Assembly: GCF_951230135.1 (NCBI RefSeq)
Contig: NZ_CATNVC010000009.1
Span: forward strand, 1-64,000
Source of the DNA: Butyricicoccus sp. Marseille-Q5471
Lineage (GTDB): Bacteria > Bacillota > Clostridia > Oscillospirales > Butyricicoccaceae
Reading direction: 5' to 3'
Length of the DNA stretch: 64,000 nucleotides
A program made the position numbers and the translations under genes. The notes beneath the pieces were generated by a model, which made no database searches, was not told the DNA's origin, and saw nothing but the letters and a program-made list of their open reading frames with translations. Each line of letters starts with the position of its first letter. Position 1 is the stretch's first letter. This document shows positions 26,482 through 35,955 of this stretch, one piece after another.

Positions 26482-29400
26482 ATGGTATTAAAAAGCCTGA
26501 TCGTGCAAGGCTTCAAGTCCTTTCCCGATAAAACCGAAATTCGATTCGACGGCGGCATGACCGCAATCGTCGGCCCGAACGGCAGCGGAAAATCAAATAT
26601 TTCGGACGCGATTCGCTGGGTGCTTGGAGAACAATCATCCCGCTCGCTGCGCGGTGCGAAAATGGAGGATGTCATTTTCAGCGGCACTGTGCGGCGCGGC
26701 CCGGTCGGCTTTGCAGAGGTTTCCTTGATACTGGACAATGCGGACGGTAGATTCCGCTCTGAATTCACCGAGATTATGGTTACCCGCCGCTATTATCGGT
26801 CGGGCGAAAGCGAATATTTTCTCAATAAAAGCCATTGCCGGCTGAAGGACATCCACGAGCTGTTCATGGATACAGGCCTTGGGCGTGACGGCTATTCGAT
26901 GATCGGGCAGGGTCGCATCGACGAAATCCTGTCCATCAAAAGCGAGGATCGCCGTGAAATCTTCGAGGAAGCGGCAGGCATCACCAAGTTCCGCTACCGG
27001 AAGGAGGAAGCGGAGCGCAAGCTCGGCGCGACCGAGGAGAATTTGGTGCGCATTCGTGATTTGTACGGCGAGATGGAGCGTCAAATCGGCCCGTTGGAAA
27101 AACAAGCTGAGAAGGCGCGGCAGTATTTGCTGCTGCGAGATGAGCTGCGCGTGCTTGATATTTCGCTTTGGCTGCTGAATCTGGCGCGAATCAAAACAGA
27201 CCACGAAAAGCTGAGCGGGGACACGGAAACTTGCACCCGTCAGCTTCAACAGGCGAGGGCATCGCAGGAGGCCCTGTATCAGCAGAGCGAAGCGCTTTCC
27301 GAGGATATGCGCAACATCGACCGTGAGGCGGATCGTCTGCGTCAGGAACTGCGGGAAACCGAGCAGCGCGCTGCCGAGCAGGCCAGTCGTGCCGCCGTTC
27401 TCGCCGCAAATATTAAAAATAATTATGACAATATAGAGCGCACCCGTCAGGAGAGTGTGCAGCGTGCTGAACAGGCGCAGTCGATCGGCGCGCAGCTGAC
27501 CGACCGCCGCGCACGAATTGAATTGTTGGATGCGCAGCATCAGGGCTTGGCAGATCAGCTGGACGCATGCCGCCGCAGCGCACAAAACCTGCATGAACAG
27601 CGCGAACAGGCTGAATGCGAACAACTGGCGCTGCAAAGTGACTTGCAGACGAAAACCGAATCAGTACATCGGTTTGATCTTGACCGCACCGCGGCGCAGG
27701 CGGGACTGTCCGGCATGGACAGCCGCCGTGAAACCATTGCCACTGATATCGAAACAGCCAACAAACGCCTTTTGGAGGAGAAGTCCGCGCACGAGGCGTT
27801 GGAACAGCAGATGCACGACTGCCTGGAAACGCTTGCGGCATCGAAAAACAAGATGCAGGGCGTATCGCTCAAAGCGGAGAGCCGCCGCGGCAAGGTAGAG
27901 GCCCTGGCGGCCGAATTATCCAAAACCACCGCCGAATTGACCGACTGCCAGAACCGCGTGAAAATGCTGTCTGACATGCAGCGCGAATATGAAGGGTTTT
28001 CACGCTCGGTCAAGACGATTATGAACAGGGTAGAGCGTGGGGCGCTTCGGGGCGTGCATGGACCGGTTTCGTCACTGCTTGACGTGCCGGAGCAGTTCGT
28101 TACCGCAATCGATACCGCACTGGGCGCATCGGCGTCCTCTATCGTGGTTGATACCTCGGCTGATGGTAAAAGCTGTATTGAATACCTTAAACGTACAGAT
28201 GGCGGCCGCGCAACGTTTCTGCCGATTGATACCATCAAGGCCGCTTCGCTGCGCGAGACGGGCTTAGAATCTCGCACAGGCTGCTACGGTACGGCCGACA
28301 AGCTGGTTGCCTGCGACCAGCGCTATACTGCCATTGTGCAGAATCTGCTCGCGCGCACGGTGATTGCAGAAAATATGGATGCTGCACTGACATTGGCGCG
28401 TGCTTATGGCCATCGATTCCGCATCGTGACGCTTGACGGACAAATCCTGCAAGCTGGCGGCGCAATGACGGGCGGCTCGGTTTCGCGCGGCACAGGTGCA
28501 CTGGCTCGCGCAGGTCGTCTCAAGGCACAGCGGGAGCAGTTGACGGCACTGGAGCAACAAAAACAGCGGGTGGAAGCCGCCTATCACGCGGCAAAGGAAG
28601 AACTGGCCGCACTTGACTATGATCTAAAGGCAATTGAGGCAGAACGTACCCGCGCACAGGCGCAGGAAGCAGGTCTGACCGCGTCGGTCACACAGCACCA
28701 TGCGCTGGTCGAGAGCTTGAAGCTGCAGTATGAGGGGCTGACCCTGGAACGCGATAATCTGGCTGCCGCAAAGCAGCAGTATTTGGATACAATCGCGCAA
28801 TGTGACGGGCAGATGCAAAGCGCAAAGGATGCGCTGGAAGACGCAAAGCACGCGGTGGACAATGGGAGAGCGCATATCGACGCGTTGACCGCAGCGCTCA
28901 GTGCGAATACAGCAGAAGCCGCGTCGGTACAGACGCAAATTGCCGAAAATCGCACTGAGGTGATGTCGCTAGAGCGTGCCTTGGCAGATTTGGAGTGGCT
29001 GAAACAGGAAATTGATGCAGGTGTTTTGGACTCGGGCGCGGTCATTTCCGGCTTTGAAGCAGAAATCACGCGGCTCGAAGACGAACTGCGTCAAGCAGAA
29101 TCCTCAAAGGAGGACACCGGCGAGACGACGCTTCGCCTTTCCGGCCTAATTGCTTCGCAAATCCAGCAGCGGCAGCGCGTCGAAGGCGAGCGCACACGTG
29201 TAGATCGGGAAGCGCAAAGTAAAAATGAGGAGATTTTGAATCTGGAACGTGAATCTGCGCGACTTGAAAACCGTGCGGTGCAGTTAAAAAATGAAGAAAC
29301 GAACATTTTGGATAAAATGTGGGAAACATATGAATTGACGCCTACACCTGCCGAAGCCGTTGCAGTAGAACTGCCGGATGTTCCCGCCGCCAAACAGCAG

Positions 29401-30057
29401 GCGGAAGAACTGCGCCGAAAAATGAAATTGCTCGGTAATGTCAATCTGGATGCGGTTGAGGAGTATACTGAAACACTAGAGCGTTTTACCTTCCTCGGGG
29501 AGCAGAAGGAGGACTTGGAAAAGGCGCAGCGGGAGCTGTATAAGGTCATTGAACAACTGACCGGCAATATGAAGGAGATTTTCGCCTCCGAATTTGCCAA
29601 GCTCAACGTTTATTTCGGTGAAACCTTCCGTGAGATTTTCGGCGGCGGCCACGCAGAATTGCAGTTGGCCGATACGGCGGATATTTTAAACTGCGGCATT
29701 GACATCCGCGTGTCTCCGCCGGGCAAATCGGTCAAGACCATTACGCTGCTATCGGGCGGTGAAAAGGCGTTTGTAGCCATTGCACTGTATTTTGCGATTT
29801 TAAAGCTGCGGCCGACACCGTTCTGCGTGCTTGACGAGATTGAAGCGGCGCTCGATGACGTAAACGTGGCGCGCTACGCGCAGTACATCCGCCGGTTAAC
29901 CGGCAGTACACAGTTCATCTGCATTACGCACCGCCGCGGCACGATGGAGGAGGCTGACATGCTCTATGGCGTGACCATGCAGGAGCAGGGCGTGAGCAAG
30001 CTGTTGATGCTCAACCTCGCCGAAGCCGAAAAACGACTGGGCAGCACGATTCAATAA
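26482..30057 (+). CDS. smc: Chromosome segregation protein SMC
   Basis: 1191 residues. Head: Walker A GPNGSGKSN (about 32-40) and Q-loop GQGRIDEILS; two long coiled coils (about 170-500 and 680-1020); hinge (about 515-670, GVHGPVSSLLDVPEQF); C-terminal head with ABC signature LLSGGEKAF and Walker B FCVLDEIEAALDD. Forms the condensin ring with ScpA and ScpB, which are not in the window. The N terminus MVLKSLIVQGFKSFPDKT fixes the start at 26482, although the frame is open from 26425 (within the promoter). Often found between rnc and ftsY, as here. Confidence 0.96.
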   Translation: MVLKSLIVQGFKSFPDKTEIRFDGGMTAIVGPNGSGKSNISDAIRWVLGEQSSRSLRGAKMEDVIFSGTVRRGPVGFAEVSLILDNADGRFRSEFTEIMVTRRYYRSGESEYFLNKSHCRLKDIHELFMDTGLGRDGYSMIGQGRIDEILSIKSEDRREIFEEAAGITKFRYRKEEAERKLGATEENLVRIRDLYGEMERQIGPLEKQAEKARQYLLLRDELRVLDISLWLLNLARIKTDHEKLSGDTETCTRQLQQARASQEALYQQSEALSEDMRNIDREADRLRQELRETEQRAAEQASRAAVLAANIKNNYDNIERTRQESVQRAEQAQSIGAQLTDRRARIELLDAQHQGLADQLDACRRSAQNLHEQREQAECEQLALQSDLQTKTESVHRFDLDRTAAQAGLSGMDSRRETIATDIETANKRLLEEKSAHEALEQQMHDCLETLAASKNKMQGVSLKAESRRGKVEALAAELSKTTAELTDCQNRVKMLSDMQREYEGFSRSVKTIMNRVERGALRGVHGPVSSLLDVPEQFVTAIDTALGASASSIVVDTSADGKSCIEYLKRTDGGRATFLPIDTIKAASLRETGLESRTGCYGTADKLVACDQRYTAIVQNLLARTVIAENMDAALTLARAYGHRFRIVTLDGQILQAGGAMTGGSVSRGTGALARAGRLKAQREQLTALEQQKQRVEAAYHAAKEELAALDYDLKAIEAERTRAQAQEAGLTASVTQHHALVESLKLQYEGLTLERDNLAAAKQQYLDTIAQCDGQMQSAKDALEDAKHAVDNGRAHIDALTAALSANTAEAASVQTQIAENRTEVMSLERALADLEWLKQEIDAGVLDSGAVISGFEAEITRLEDELRQAESSKEDTGETTLRLSGLIASQIQQRQRVEGERTRVDREAQSKNEEILNLERESARLENRAVQLKNEETNILDKMWETYELTPTPAEAVAVELPDVPAAKQQAEELRRKMKLLGNVNLDAVEEYTETLERFTFLGEQKEDLEKAQRELYKVIEQLTGNMKEIFASEFAKLNVYFGETFREIFGGGHAELQLADTADILNCGIDIRVSPPGKSVKTITLLSGGEKAFVAIALYFAILKLRPTPFCVLDEIEAALDDVNVARYAQYIRRLTGSTQFICITHRRGTMEEADMLYGVTMQEQGVSKLLMLNLAEAEKRLGSTIQ

Positions 30058-30106
30058 GGAAGCCTGAACAAACGAAAAGTTTGTTTGAGATTTAGGAGAC
30101 AGATAC

Positions 30107-31033
30107 ATGGGATTATTCGATAAAATCAAAAAGGGACTGCAAAAAACAGGCGATGCAGTGACGCGTTCACTCGATAATGTGTTTGCCGGTTTTGTGAGCA
30201 TCGATGATGAACTGCTGGAAGAACTGGAAGAAGCACTTATTCTGGCCGATGTCGGTGCGGTTGCGGCGGCAAAAATCGTCGCAGATGTGGAGAAGCGTGC
30301 GCAGCGCCAAAACATCACCACGGCGTTAGAACTGCGGTACGTGCTCAAGGACACCCTGCTCGAAACCATGCTCGACAACGAGCCACTCGATGTATCGGGC
30401 AAGCCGGCGGTTATTTTGGTCATTGGTGTCAATGGCGTCGGCAAGACGACTTCGATTGGCAAGCTTGCCGCGCGCTATGTTGCCGAAGGGAAAAAGGTCA
30501 TGCTGTCGGCAGCGGATACATTTCGTGCCGCTGCGGCTGATCAGCTTGAAATTTGGGCCACGCGCGCAGGCGCGGACATCGTCCGCCATGGTGAGGGTGC
30601 TGATCCGGCAGCGGTTGTGTTTGACTCGATTTCGGCGGCAAAGGCACGCGGCAGTGATGTGATTATCATTGACACCGCAGGCCGGCTGCACAATAAGGCA
30701 AATCTGATGAACGAGCTCAATAAGATTGATCGCGTCATCACGCGGGAATTGCCAAACGCATCCCGTGAGACACTGCTCGTACTTGATGCAACGACCGGAC
30801 AGAACGCCGTTCATCAGGCAGAGGAGTTTAACAAGGTTGCTGCGCTGACCGGCATCGTGCTGACCAAGCTGGACGGCACGGCAAAGGGCGGTATCGTCGT
30901 TGCTATTTCGGCTGGGCTTGGCGTACCGGTGAAGCTCGTCGGCGTGGGCGAGGGAATCGACGATTTGGTTGATTTCGACCGCTCAGCCTTTTTGGAAGCC
31001 ATTCTGCCCCCACTTGAAGGAGGAATTTCGTAA
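30107..31033 (+). CDS. ftsY: Signal recognition particle receptor FtsY
   Basis: 308 residues: a minimal NG form with little acidic A domain. G1 GVNGVGKTTSIGKLAA (about 110-125), ADTFRAAAADQL, DTAGRL and TKLDGTAKGG are intact. It is the membrane-associated GTPase that receives SRP-ribosome complexes. ATG 30107 follows TAGGAGA. A small AT-rich hairpin (AACAAAC/GTTTGTT, 30067-30085) lies between smc and ftsY. The next gene starts right after its stop codon. Confidence 0.95.
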   Translation: MGLFDKIKKGLQKTGDAVTRSLDNVFAGFVSIDDELLEELEEALILADVGAVAAAKIVADVEKRAQRQNITTALELRYVLKDTLLETMLDNEPLDVSGKPAVILVIGVNGVGKTTSIGKLAARYVAEGKKVMLSAADTFRAAAADQLEIWATRAGADIVRHGEGADPAAVVFDSISAAKARGSDVIIIDTAGRLHNKANLMNELNKIDRVITRELPNASRETLLVLDATTGQNAVHQAEEFNKVAALTGIVLTKLDGTAKGGIVVAISAGLGVPVKLVGVGEGIDDLVDFDRSAFLEAILPPLEGGIS

Positions 31034-31762
31034 ATGCAGCGTCCTGACGGAAGAACACCCGGCGCAATGCGCTCGGTTAAAATTACACCAAACTATACGA
31101 TGCACGCCGAAGGCTCGGTGCTGATTGAAATGGGAAACACCAAGGTAATCTGCACGGCAAGTGTAGAGGAAAGTGTGCCGCCGTTTTTGAAGGATACCGG
31201 CCTCGGCTGGGTGACGGCGGAATACGCGATGCTTCCGCGCGCGACGAACACACGAAAAAAACGCGATATTAAAAATTTGAAGCTGGACGGACGTTCGAGT
31301 GAGATTCAGCGTCTGATTGGCCGCTCGCTGCGCGCTGTAGTCGACCGCAAAGCGCTCGGTGAGCGTCAGATTATCGTCGACTGCGATGTCATTCAAGCGG
31401 ATGGCGGCACACGCTGCGCATCGATTACGGGCGGCTTTGTCGCGCTGTGGCTGGCTTGCAACAAGCTGATGGAAGAGGGCGTTATCCGAACGATGCCGCT
31501 TACCGCACAGGTCGCGGCTGTTTCGGTCGGTATTTTTGAGGATGAAGCGGTGCTCGATTTAAACTACGCGGAAGACTCCCATGCAATTGTGGACAGCAAC
31601 GTCGTCATGACTTCGAAGGGCGACTTCATCGAAGTGCAGGGCACCGGAGAGGGACGACCCTTCACCGAGAGTGAGCTGAAAAAGCTGCTCGGACTCAGCA
31701 AACGCGGCATTTCCCGTCTGTGCAAAGCGCAGAGCAAAATTACGGGTGACGTGGGCGTATGA
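31034..31762 (+). CDS. rph: Ribonuclease PH
   Basis: 242 residues. RPDGR at the N terminus, TARNT-like segment [33 protein letters not shown] and [11 protein letters not shown] are typical. Phosphorolytic 3'-5' exoribonuclease that trims tRNA 3' ends. The ATG directly follows the ftsY stop, with GGAGG inside the end of ftsY. Overlaps rdgB by four bases (ATGA). Confidence 0.95.
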   Translation: MQRPDGRTPGAMRSVKITPNYTMHAEGSVLIEMGNTKVICTASVEESVPPFLKDTGLGWVTAEYAMLPRATNTRKKRDIKNLKLDGRSSEIQRLIGRSLRAVVDRKALGERQIIVDCDVIQADGGTRCASITGGFVALWLACNKLMEEGVIRTMPLTAQVAAVSVGIFEDEAVLDLNYAEDSHAIVDSNVVMTSKGDFIEVQGTGEGRPFTESELKKLLGLSKRGISRLCKAQSKITGDVGV

Positions 31763-32403
31763 AATTTGTTCTAGCGTCCCATAATCAAAAAAAGCTGCGG
31801 GAGATGGCGGAAATCCTGGAGGAATTGGGCATCGAAATCGCGCCGCTGCCCGAGGGGGCACCTGAGCCGGAGGAAACGGGCGAAACCTTTGAGGAAAACG
31901 CAAGGATTAAAGCACGTGCTGCTGCGGCATACACCGGATTGCCTGCCCTTGCGGATGATTCAGGCCTTTGCGTGGATGCGCTCAACGACGCGCCGGGCGT
32001 TTATTCGGCGCGGTATGAATCGGCGGAGTATGCCGCATATGCGAAGATACATGGTCTGAAAATCGGCGCAGAACCGCTGCCCCCGGATGCAGGCGACCGT
32101 GACCGCACGATGCGTTTGCTACACAATATGGAGGACGTGCCCGATGGCAATCGTCAGGCGCGGTTCGTCAGCGCGATTGCCTGCGTTTGGCCGGATGGAA
32201 CGGAGCTGGTCGTTCGCGGCGAATGCGAAGGGGAGATCACGCGCCACATGCTGGGCGCAGGTGGGTTCGGTTACGACCCGGTGTTCTTTGTTCCGGCGTA
32301 TGACTGCACCTTTGGGGAATTGCCGGCAGAGGTCAAAAATCGGATTTCCCACCGTGCAAATGCATTACAGCATCTCAAACAAAAACTCAAAAACAAAATT
32401 TAG
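31759..32403 (+). CDS. rdgB: XTP/dITP diphosphatase (RdgB/HAM1)
   Basis: 214 residues. N-terminal [25 protein letters not shown] and [11 protein letters not shown] are the family nucleotide/metal-binding motifs; GFGYDPVFF near the C terminus. It hydrolyses non-canonical purine triphosphates (XTP, ITP, dITP) to monophosphates. Coupled to rph by an ATGA overlap. Confidence 0.95.
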   Translation: MKFVLASHNQKKLREMAEILEELGIEIAPLPEGAPEPEETGETFEENARIKARAAAAYTGLPALADDSGLCVDALNDAPGVYSARYESAEYAAYAKIHGLKIGAEPLPPDAGDRDRTMRLLHNMEDVPDGNRQARFVSAIACVWPDGTELVVRGECEGEITRHMLGAGGFGYDPVFFVPAYDCTFGELPAEVKNRISHRANALQHLKQKLKNKI

Positions 32404-32414
32404 GAGAAAAATAT

Positions 32415-32714
32415 ATGTTAACGACAAAACAACGTGCGCAGCTGCGCAAGCTGGCAAATCCGCTGGCCGTCACCCTGCACATCGGCAAGGAGGGCGTGAC
32501 CGAGGCGGTTGAGCGTCAGCTCGATCAACTGCTCGAAGCACACGAACTGGTCAAGGGCAAGGTGCTCGAAAATGCCATGCTCACGCCGAAGACCGTGTCC
32601 GAATCGCTGTGCGAAGCATCGGGTGCGGACGCAGTGCAGTGCATCGGCACTAAGTTTGTGCTGTATCGCCAGTCATCCAACAAGGATAAGCGAAAGATTG
32701 TTCTGGTAAAATGA
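32415..32714 (+). CDS. yhbY: CRM-domain RNA-binding protein YhbY
   Basis: 99 residues. CRM domain with LTTKQRAQLRKLAN, HIGKEGVTEAV and the RNA-binding loop around GTKFVLYR. Associates with pre-50S ribosomal particles in E. coli. ATG 32415 follows TAGGAGA. Overlaps nadD by ATGA. Confidence 0.92.
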   Translation: MLTTKQRAQLRKLANPLAVTLHIGKEGVTEAVERQLDQLLEAHELVKGKVLENAMLTPKTVSESLCEASGADAVQCIGTKFVLYRQSSNKDKRKIVLVK

Positions 32715-33304
32715 AGATTGGCATTCTCGGCGGCACATTCAATCCACCGCACGACGGTCATTTGACAGCCGCACGCAATGCAAAAAATGCGCTTGGATTG
32801 GACAAGGTACTATTTATTCCGACCAATATCCCGCCGCATAAGGACCTACCGGAGCATACGGCGACTGCTGCCGACCGCTGCGAGATGGTGCGCCTTCAAA
32901 TCAAGGATGAGCCGTGGGCGGCGCTTTCCACAATGGAGATTGACCGCGGCGGAGCAAGCTACACCGTAGATACGCTGCGCGCATTGCGTGAATCGAAGAA
33001 AGACACGCTGTATTTAATTATCGGCACGGATATGCTGTTGTCATTTGATCAAATCTGGCGCGCGCCGGAGGAAATTGCACAGCTGGCAACGCTTGCAGTA
33101 TGCGCACGTGAAGCGGATGATTTTCAGATGCTGGAGGCAAAGGCGGCACAATTACACGATACAATCGGTGCAAATGTGAAACTGATTCGCGGAACTGTGC
33201 TTACCATCTCTTCAACCGAACTGCGCAGTGGCGGAGAATTACGCCGTTACACCGCACCGGCCGTTGCAGATTATATTGAGCAAAAACACCTTTATGGGTT
33301 TTAA
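32711..33304 (+). CDS. nadD: Nicotinate-nucleotide adenylyltransferase
   Basis: 197 residues. GGTFNPPHDGHL holds the nucleotidyltransferase motif (T/H)xGH, and ISSTELR the C-terminal ISSTxIR motif. Makes deamido-NAD from nicotinate mononucleotide and ATP. Translationally coupled to yhbY; yqeK follows, as in most Firmicutes. Confidence 0.95.
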   Translation: MKIGILGGTFNPPHDGHLTAARNAKNALGLDKVLFIPTNIPPHKDLPEHTATAADRCEMVRLQIKDEPWAALSTMEIDRGGASYTVDTLRALRESKKDTLYLIIGTDMLLSFDQIWRAPEEIAQLATLAVCAREADDFQMLEAKAAQLHDTIGANVKLIRGTVLTISSTELRSGGELRRYTAPAVADYIEQKHLYGF

Positions 33305-33348
33305 AATTTCTGAAACAACAATGACAAGACAGAAAGGCGGCTCTGACT

Positions 33349-33957
33349 ATGATGTTGTGCAATGAAGAAATGCGAGAAGAGATTCTCTCCCGTCTGCATG
33401 GGTATCGGTATGAACATACGCTCGGCTGCGAGCGTGCGGCAGTTTGTTTGGCGCAGCGCTTTGGAGGCGATGTGGAGAAAGCGGCCTTTGCGGCGATCCT
33501 GCATGACATCACAAAACAATTTTCTAAAGAAGAACAGTTGAATTTATGTGAGAAATACGATATAATACCCTGTAACGTCGAAATTTCCGAGTGGAAAATG
33601 CTGCATGGAAAGACCGCTGCGGCCATTGCCCGCAAGGAATACGGTGCACCACAGGACGTGTGCGACGCAATTGCCTGTCATACAACCGGCAAGGCGCGCA
33701 TGACGCTGCTCGATAAAATTATTTATCTGGCGGATTACATCGAGGACACACGCGATTTTCCGGGCGTTGAGATTGCCCGCGTCCTTGCGGAGGACGACAT
33801 CGACCGCGCGTTGCTCTACTGCTTCGATCAAACCTTGACAGACCTGATCGAACGCGCTAAACTCATCCACAGCGATACAATTGCGGCCTATAATGCACTG
33901 GCCGCCAAGGGAGTTCGCTGGAGGGACGCGATGAAACTGGAGGCAAGAAACGTTTGA
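33349..33957 (+). CDS. yqeK: HD-domain hydrolase YqeK (bis(5'-nucleosyl)-tetraphosphatase, symmetrical)
   Basis: 202 residues. HD domain: His in YEHTLGCERAA, HD in AAILHDITK, and later H/D ligands in ACHTTGK and IIYLADYIEDTR. YqeK proteins split Ap4A to ADP. Start is one of two adjacent ATGs (33349/33352) behind AAAGGCGG. Ends in a TTGA overlap with the LCP gene. Confidence 0.9.
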   Translation: MMLCNEEMREEILSRLHGYRYEHTLGCERAAVCLAQRFGGDVEKAAFAAILHDITKQFSKEEQLNLCEKYDIIPCNVEISEWKMLHGKTAAAIARKEYGAPQDVCDAIACHTTGKARMTLLDKIIYLADYIEDTRDFPGVEIARVLAEDDIDRALLYCFDQTLTDLIERAKLIHSDTIAAYNALAAKGVRWRDAMKLEARNV

Positions 33958-35471
33958 AACTGTTTGGTGGCGGCAGTGGCCGCAACAGAAATTCCTCGCC
34001 GCGCGATTATGACGACTCGGCTAAAGCGCCAAAGAAGAAAACAGCACCCAAGCCGCAGAAGGCGGCCAAGGGTAAAGCAGGTACGGTAAAGAAGCCGCTA
34101 ACGAAAAAAGAAAAACAAAAGCGCATCATCATTACTTCGTGCATCGTAGCCGCGCTGATGATTATGGTTGCCGCGGGTGCGGTGTGGGTGCATTTTAACG
34201 TGCGCGCACCGGAACCGGCCAATGATGCAACAATCATTGATAAAGAAAACGGCGATCAGATTGATGTAAACAGCCTGCTCAATTCAGGGGATCGCATCAG
34301 CGATTTGTTTACCTTTGTCGTTTGCGCAACGGATGAGGATCAAACGCGAACGGACGCAATTATGGTTGCGACCATGGACACTAAGAAAAAAACGATTAAC
34401 GTCATGAATATCCCGCGAGACACAATGTGCAACAACGGCAGAACGGGTACAAACCGCAAAATCAATGCGGCTTACGGCACGTCAAAGGGGATTGAGCAAA
34501 CAAAGAAGGAAATCAGCCGCATCATGGGCTTCACACCCGACAAATACGTGGTGGTGAACTTTGACGGCATTGCTGCAATCGTAGACGCAATCGGTGGCGT
34601 GGATTATGAGATTCCGTTCCGTATGGAATATGACGACCCTTCTCAGAATCTGCACATCGATCTTTACGCCGGAATGCAGCACCTGACAGGCAAGCAGGTC
34701 GTTGAATTCCTGCGGTGGCGTCACAACAACAATTACTCCATGCAGTATCCGACCGGCGACGAGGGTCGTGTGGCAACACAGCAGAAGTTTTTAAAATACC
34801 TCGCAGGCGAAGTGTTCCAGCTAAAGAATGTAACAAAGGTCAAAGCCATTTCGGACGCGGTGTTCAAAAATGTGAAAACCGACTTTACCGCGGGCCAGAT
34901 TCTTTGGATGGGCATGCAGGCCATGCAGATTAAGAACGATAACATTCAGTTCTTCACTCTGCCCGGCTATGGACAGATGAGTACTGCGGGCAGTTCCGCA
35001 GCATACTCGTTCTTCTTCCCCTATCAGAATGAAACGCTTAAGCTGGTGAACCAGTACTTTAATCCGTTTACGACGGCGATTAGCTCGCTGGATATGGTAT
35101 CCGGTCCTGAAAGCTCGAGTGCACCCACGTATGACAGTTCTCCGGATGACAACTACGTATGGGGCGATACTGCAACAGGCTCAACTGACTCATCGTCCTC
35201 TTCCGGTGGCTCAAGCGATCCTGAGGATTCGGGCTCTGGCAGCATGTCCGGCGGGGATACCGGCTCGTCCGGCACCGAAGGCGGCGGTACGACCGACGGC
35301 TCCTCCGGCGGCACATCCGGCAGTGAAACGGGTGGTTCGTCCGGCGGCGGGGACACCGCTGGCGGAGATACAAGCGGTGAAACCGGTGGTACGTCCGGCG
35401 GTGAAAGCGGCGGGTCTTCCGGCGGTGAAACCGGTGGCACATCCGGCGGAGCAATTGATCCGGAAGCATAA
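33954..35471 (+). CDS. LytR-CpsA-Psr (LCP) family cell-wall ligase
   Basis: 505 residues from a TTG overlapping the yqeK stop (TTGA). Basic Lys/Pro-rich cytoplasmic segment (about 1-57), one TM helix (about 58-81), LCP domain (about 110-330) with CATDEDQTRTDAIMV, NIPRDT and LTGKQVVEFLRWRH including the Arg residues that bind polyprenyl pyrophosphate. Residues about 383-505 are a Gly/Ser/Thr-rich tail with repeats of the type GGTSGGE.GG ending DPEA. LCP enzymes attach wall polymers to peptidoglycan outside the membrane. The tail is probably an unstructured wall-spanning extension. Confidence 0.9.
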   Translation: MKLFGGGSGRNRNSSPRDYDDSAKAPKKKTAPKPQKAAKGKAGTVKKPLTKKEKQKRIIITSCIVAALMIMVAAGAVWVHFNVRAPEPANDATIIDKENGDQIDVNSLLNSGDRISDLFTFVVCATDEDQTRTDAIMVATMDTKKKTINVMNIPRDTMCNNGRTGTNRKINAAYGTSKGIEQTKKEISRIMGFTPDKYVVVNFDGIAAIVDAIGGVDYEIPFRMEYDDPSQNLHIDLYAGMQHLTGKQVVEFLRWRHNNNYSMQYPTGDEGRVATQQKFLKYLAGEVFQLKNVTKVKAISDAVFKNVKTDFTAGQILWMGMQAMQIKNDNIQFFTLPGYGQMSTAGSSAAYSFFFPYQNETLKLVNQYFNPFTTAISSLDMVSGPESSSAPTYDSSPDDNYVWGDTATGSTDSSSSSGGSSDPEDSGSGSMSGGDTGSSGTEGGGTTDGSSGGTSGSETGGSSGGGDTAGGDTSGETGGTSGGESGGSSGGETGGTSGGAIDPEA

Positions 35472-35499
35472 AATTAGATAAGATAAAGGAGTGCAACAA

Positions 35500-35865
35500 T
35501 TGACTGCACAGAAAACTGTAAAGGCCATCTGCGAAGCGCTGCTCGAAAAAAAGGGGCAGGACGTTCAGGTGCTGAAAATTGAGGAATTGACCTCACTGAC
35601 CGAATATTTTGTAATTTGCTCTGCGACCTCGACCACACAGGTTAAGGCGCTGGCTGACAATGTGGAATGGCGTCTCAAGTACGACCATGAGACCATGCCG
35701 CACCACGTGGAGGGTTATGAATCCAATCAGTGGATTTTGCTTGATTACGGCTGCGTGCTGGTGCATGTGTTTATGCCGGATGCGCGCAAGTTCTATAATC
35801 TTGAGAACCTTTGGAAGGACGGCGTCAGCATCCCGTTGGATGAAATGGGCATCATTGACGACTGA
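35500..35865 (+). CDS. rsfS: Ribosomal silencing factor RsfS
   Basis: 121 residues. DUF143 fold with L.IEELTSLTEYFVICSA and HHVEGYESNQWILLDYG..LVHVF. Binds uL14 on the large ribosomal subunit and blocks subunit joining when nutrients run short. The TTG at 35500 stands eight bases after AAAGGAG (35485-35491); the GTG at 35491 overlaps that site, so the TTG is chosen. Follows the LCP gene and precedes leuS. Confidence 0.92.
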   Translation: MTAQKTVKAICEALLEKKGQDVQVLKIEELTSLTEYFVICSATSTTQVKALADNVEWRLKYDHETMPHHVEGYESNQWILLDYGCVLVHVFMPDARKFYNLENLWKDGVSIPLDEMGIIDD

Positions 35866-35955
35866 GTGTAGAATCAATCGGCATGCGGCGGGCGCATCAG
35901 TGCCCGCCGCGTTGCCGCGCCTGACAAAGAATTCAAACTTTAGGGGGAAACACCG

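Noticed and set aside
35866-35955. Terminator between rsfS and leuS
   Set aside because: The GCGGCGGGC/GCCCGCCGC stem has no T-run and leuS follows closely without an own promoter; more likely an internal mRNA hairpin.
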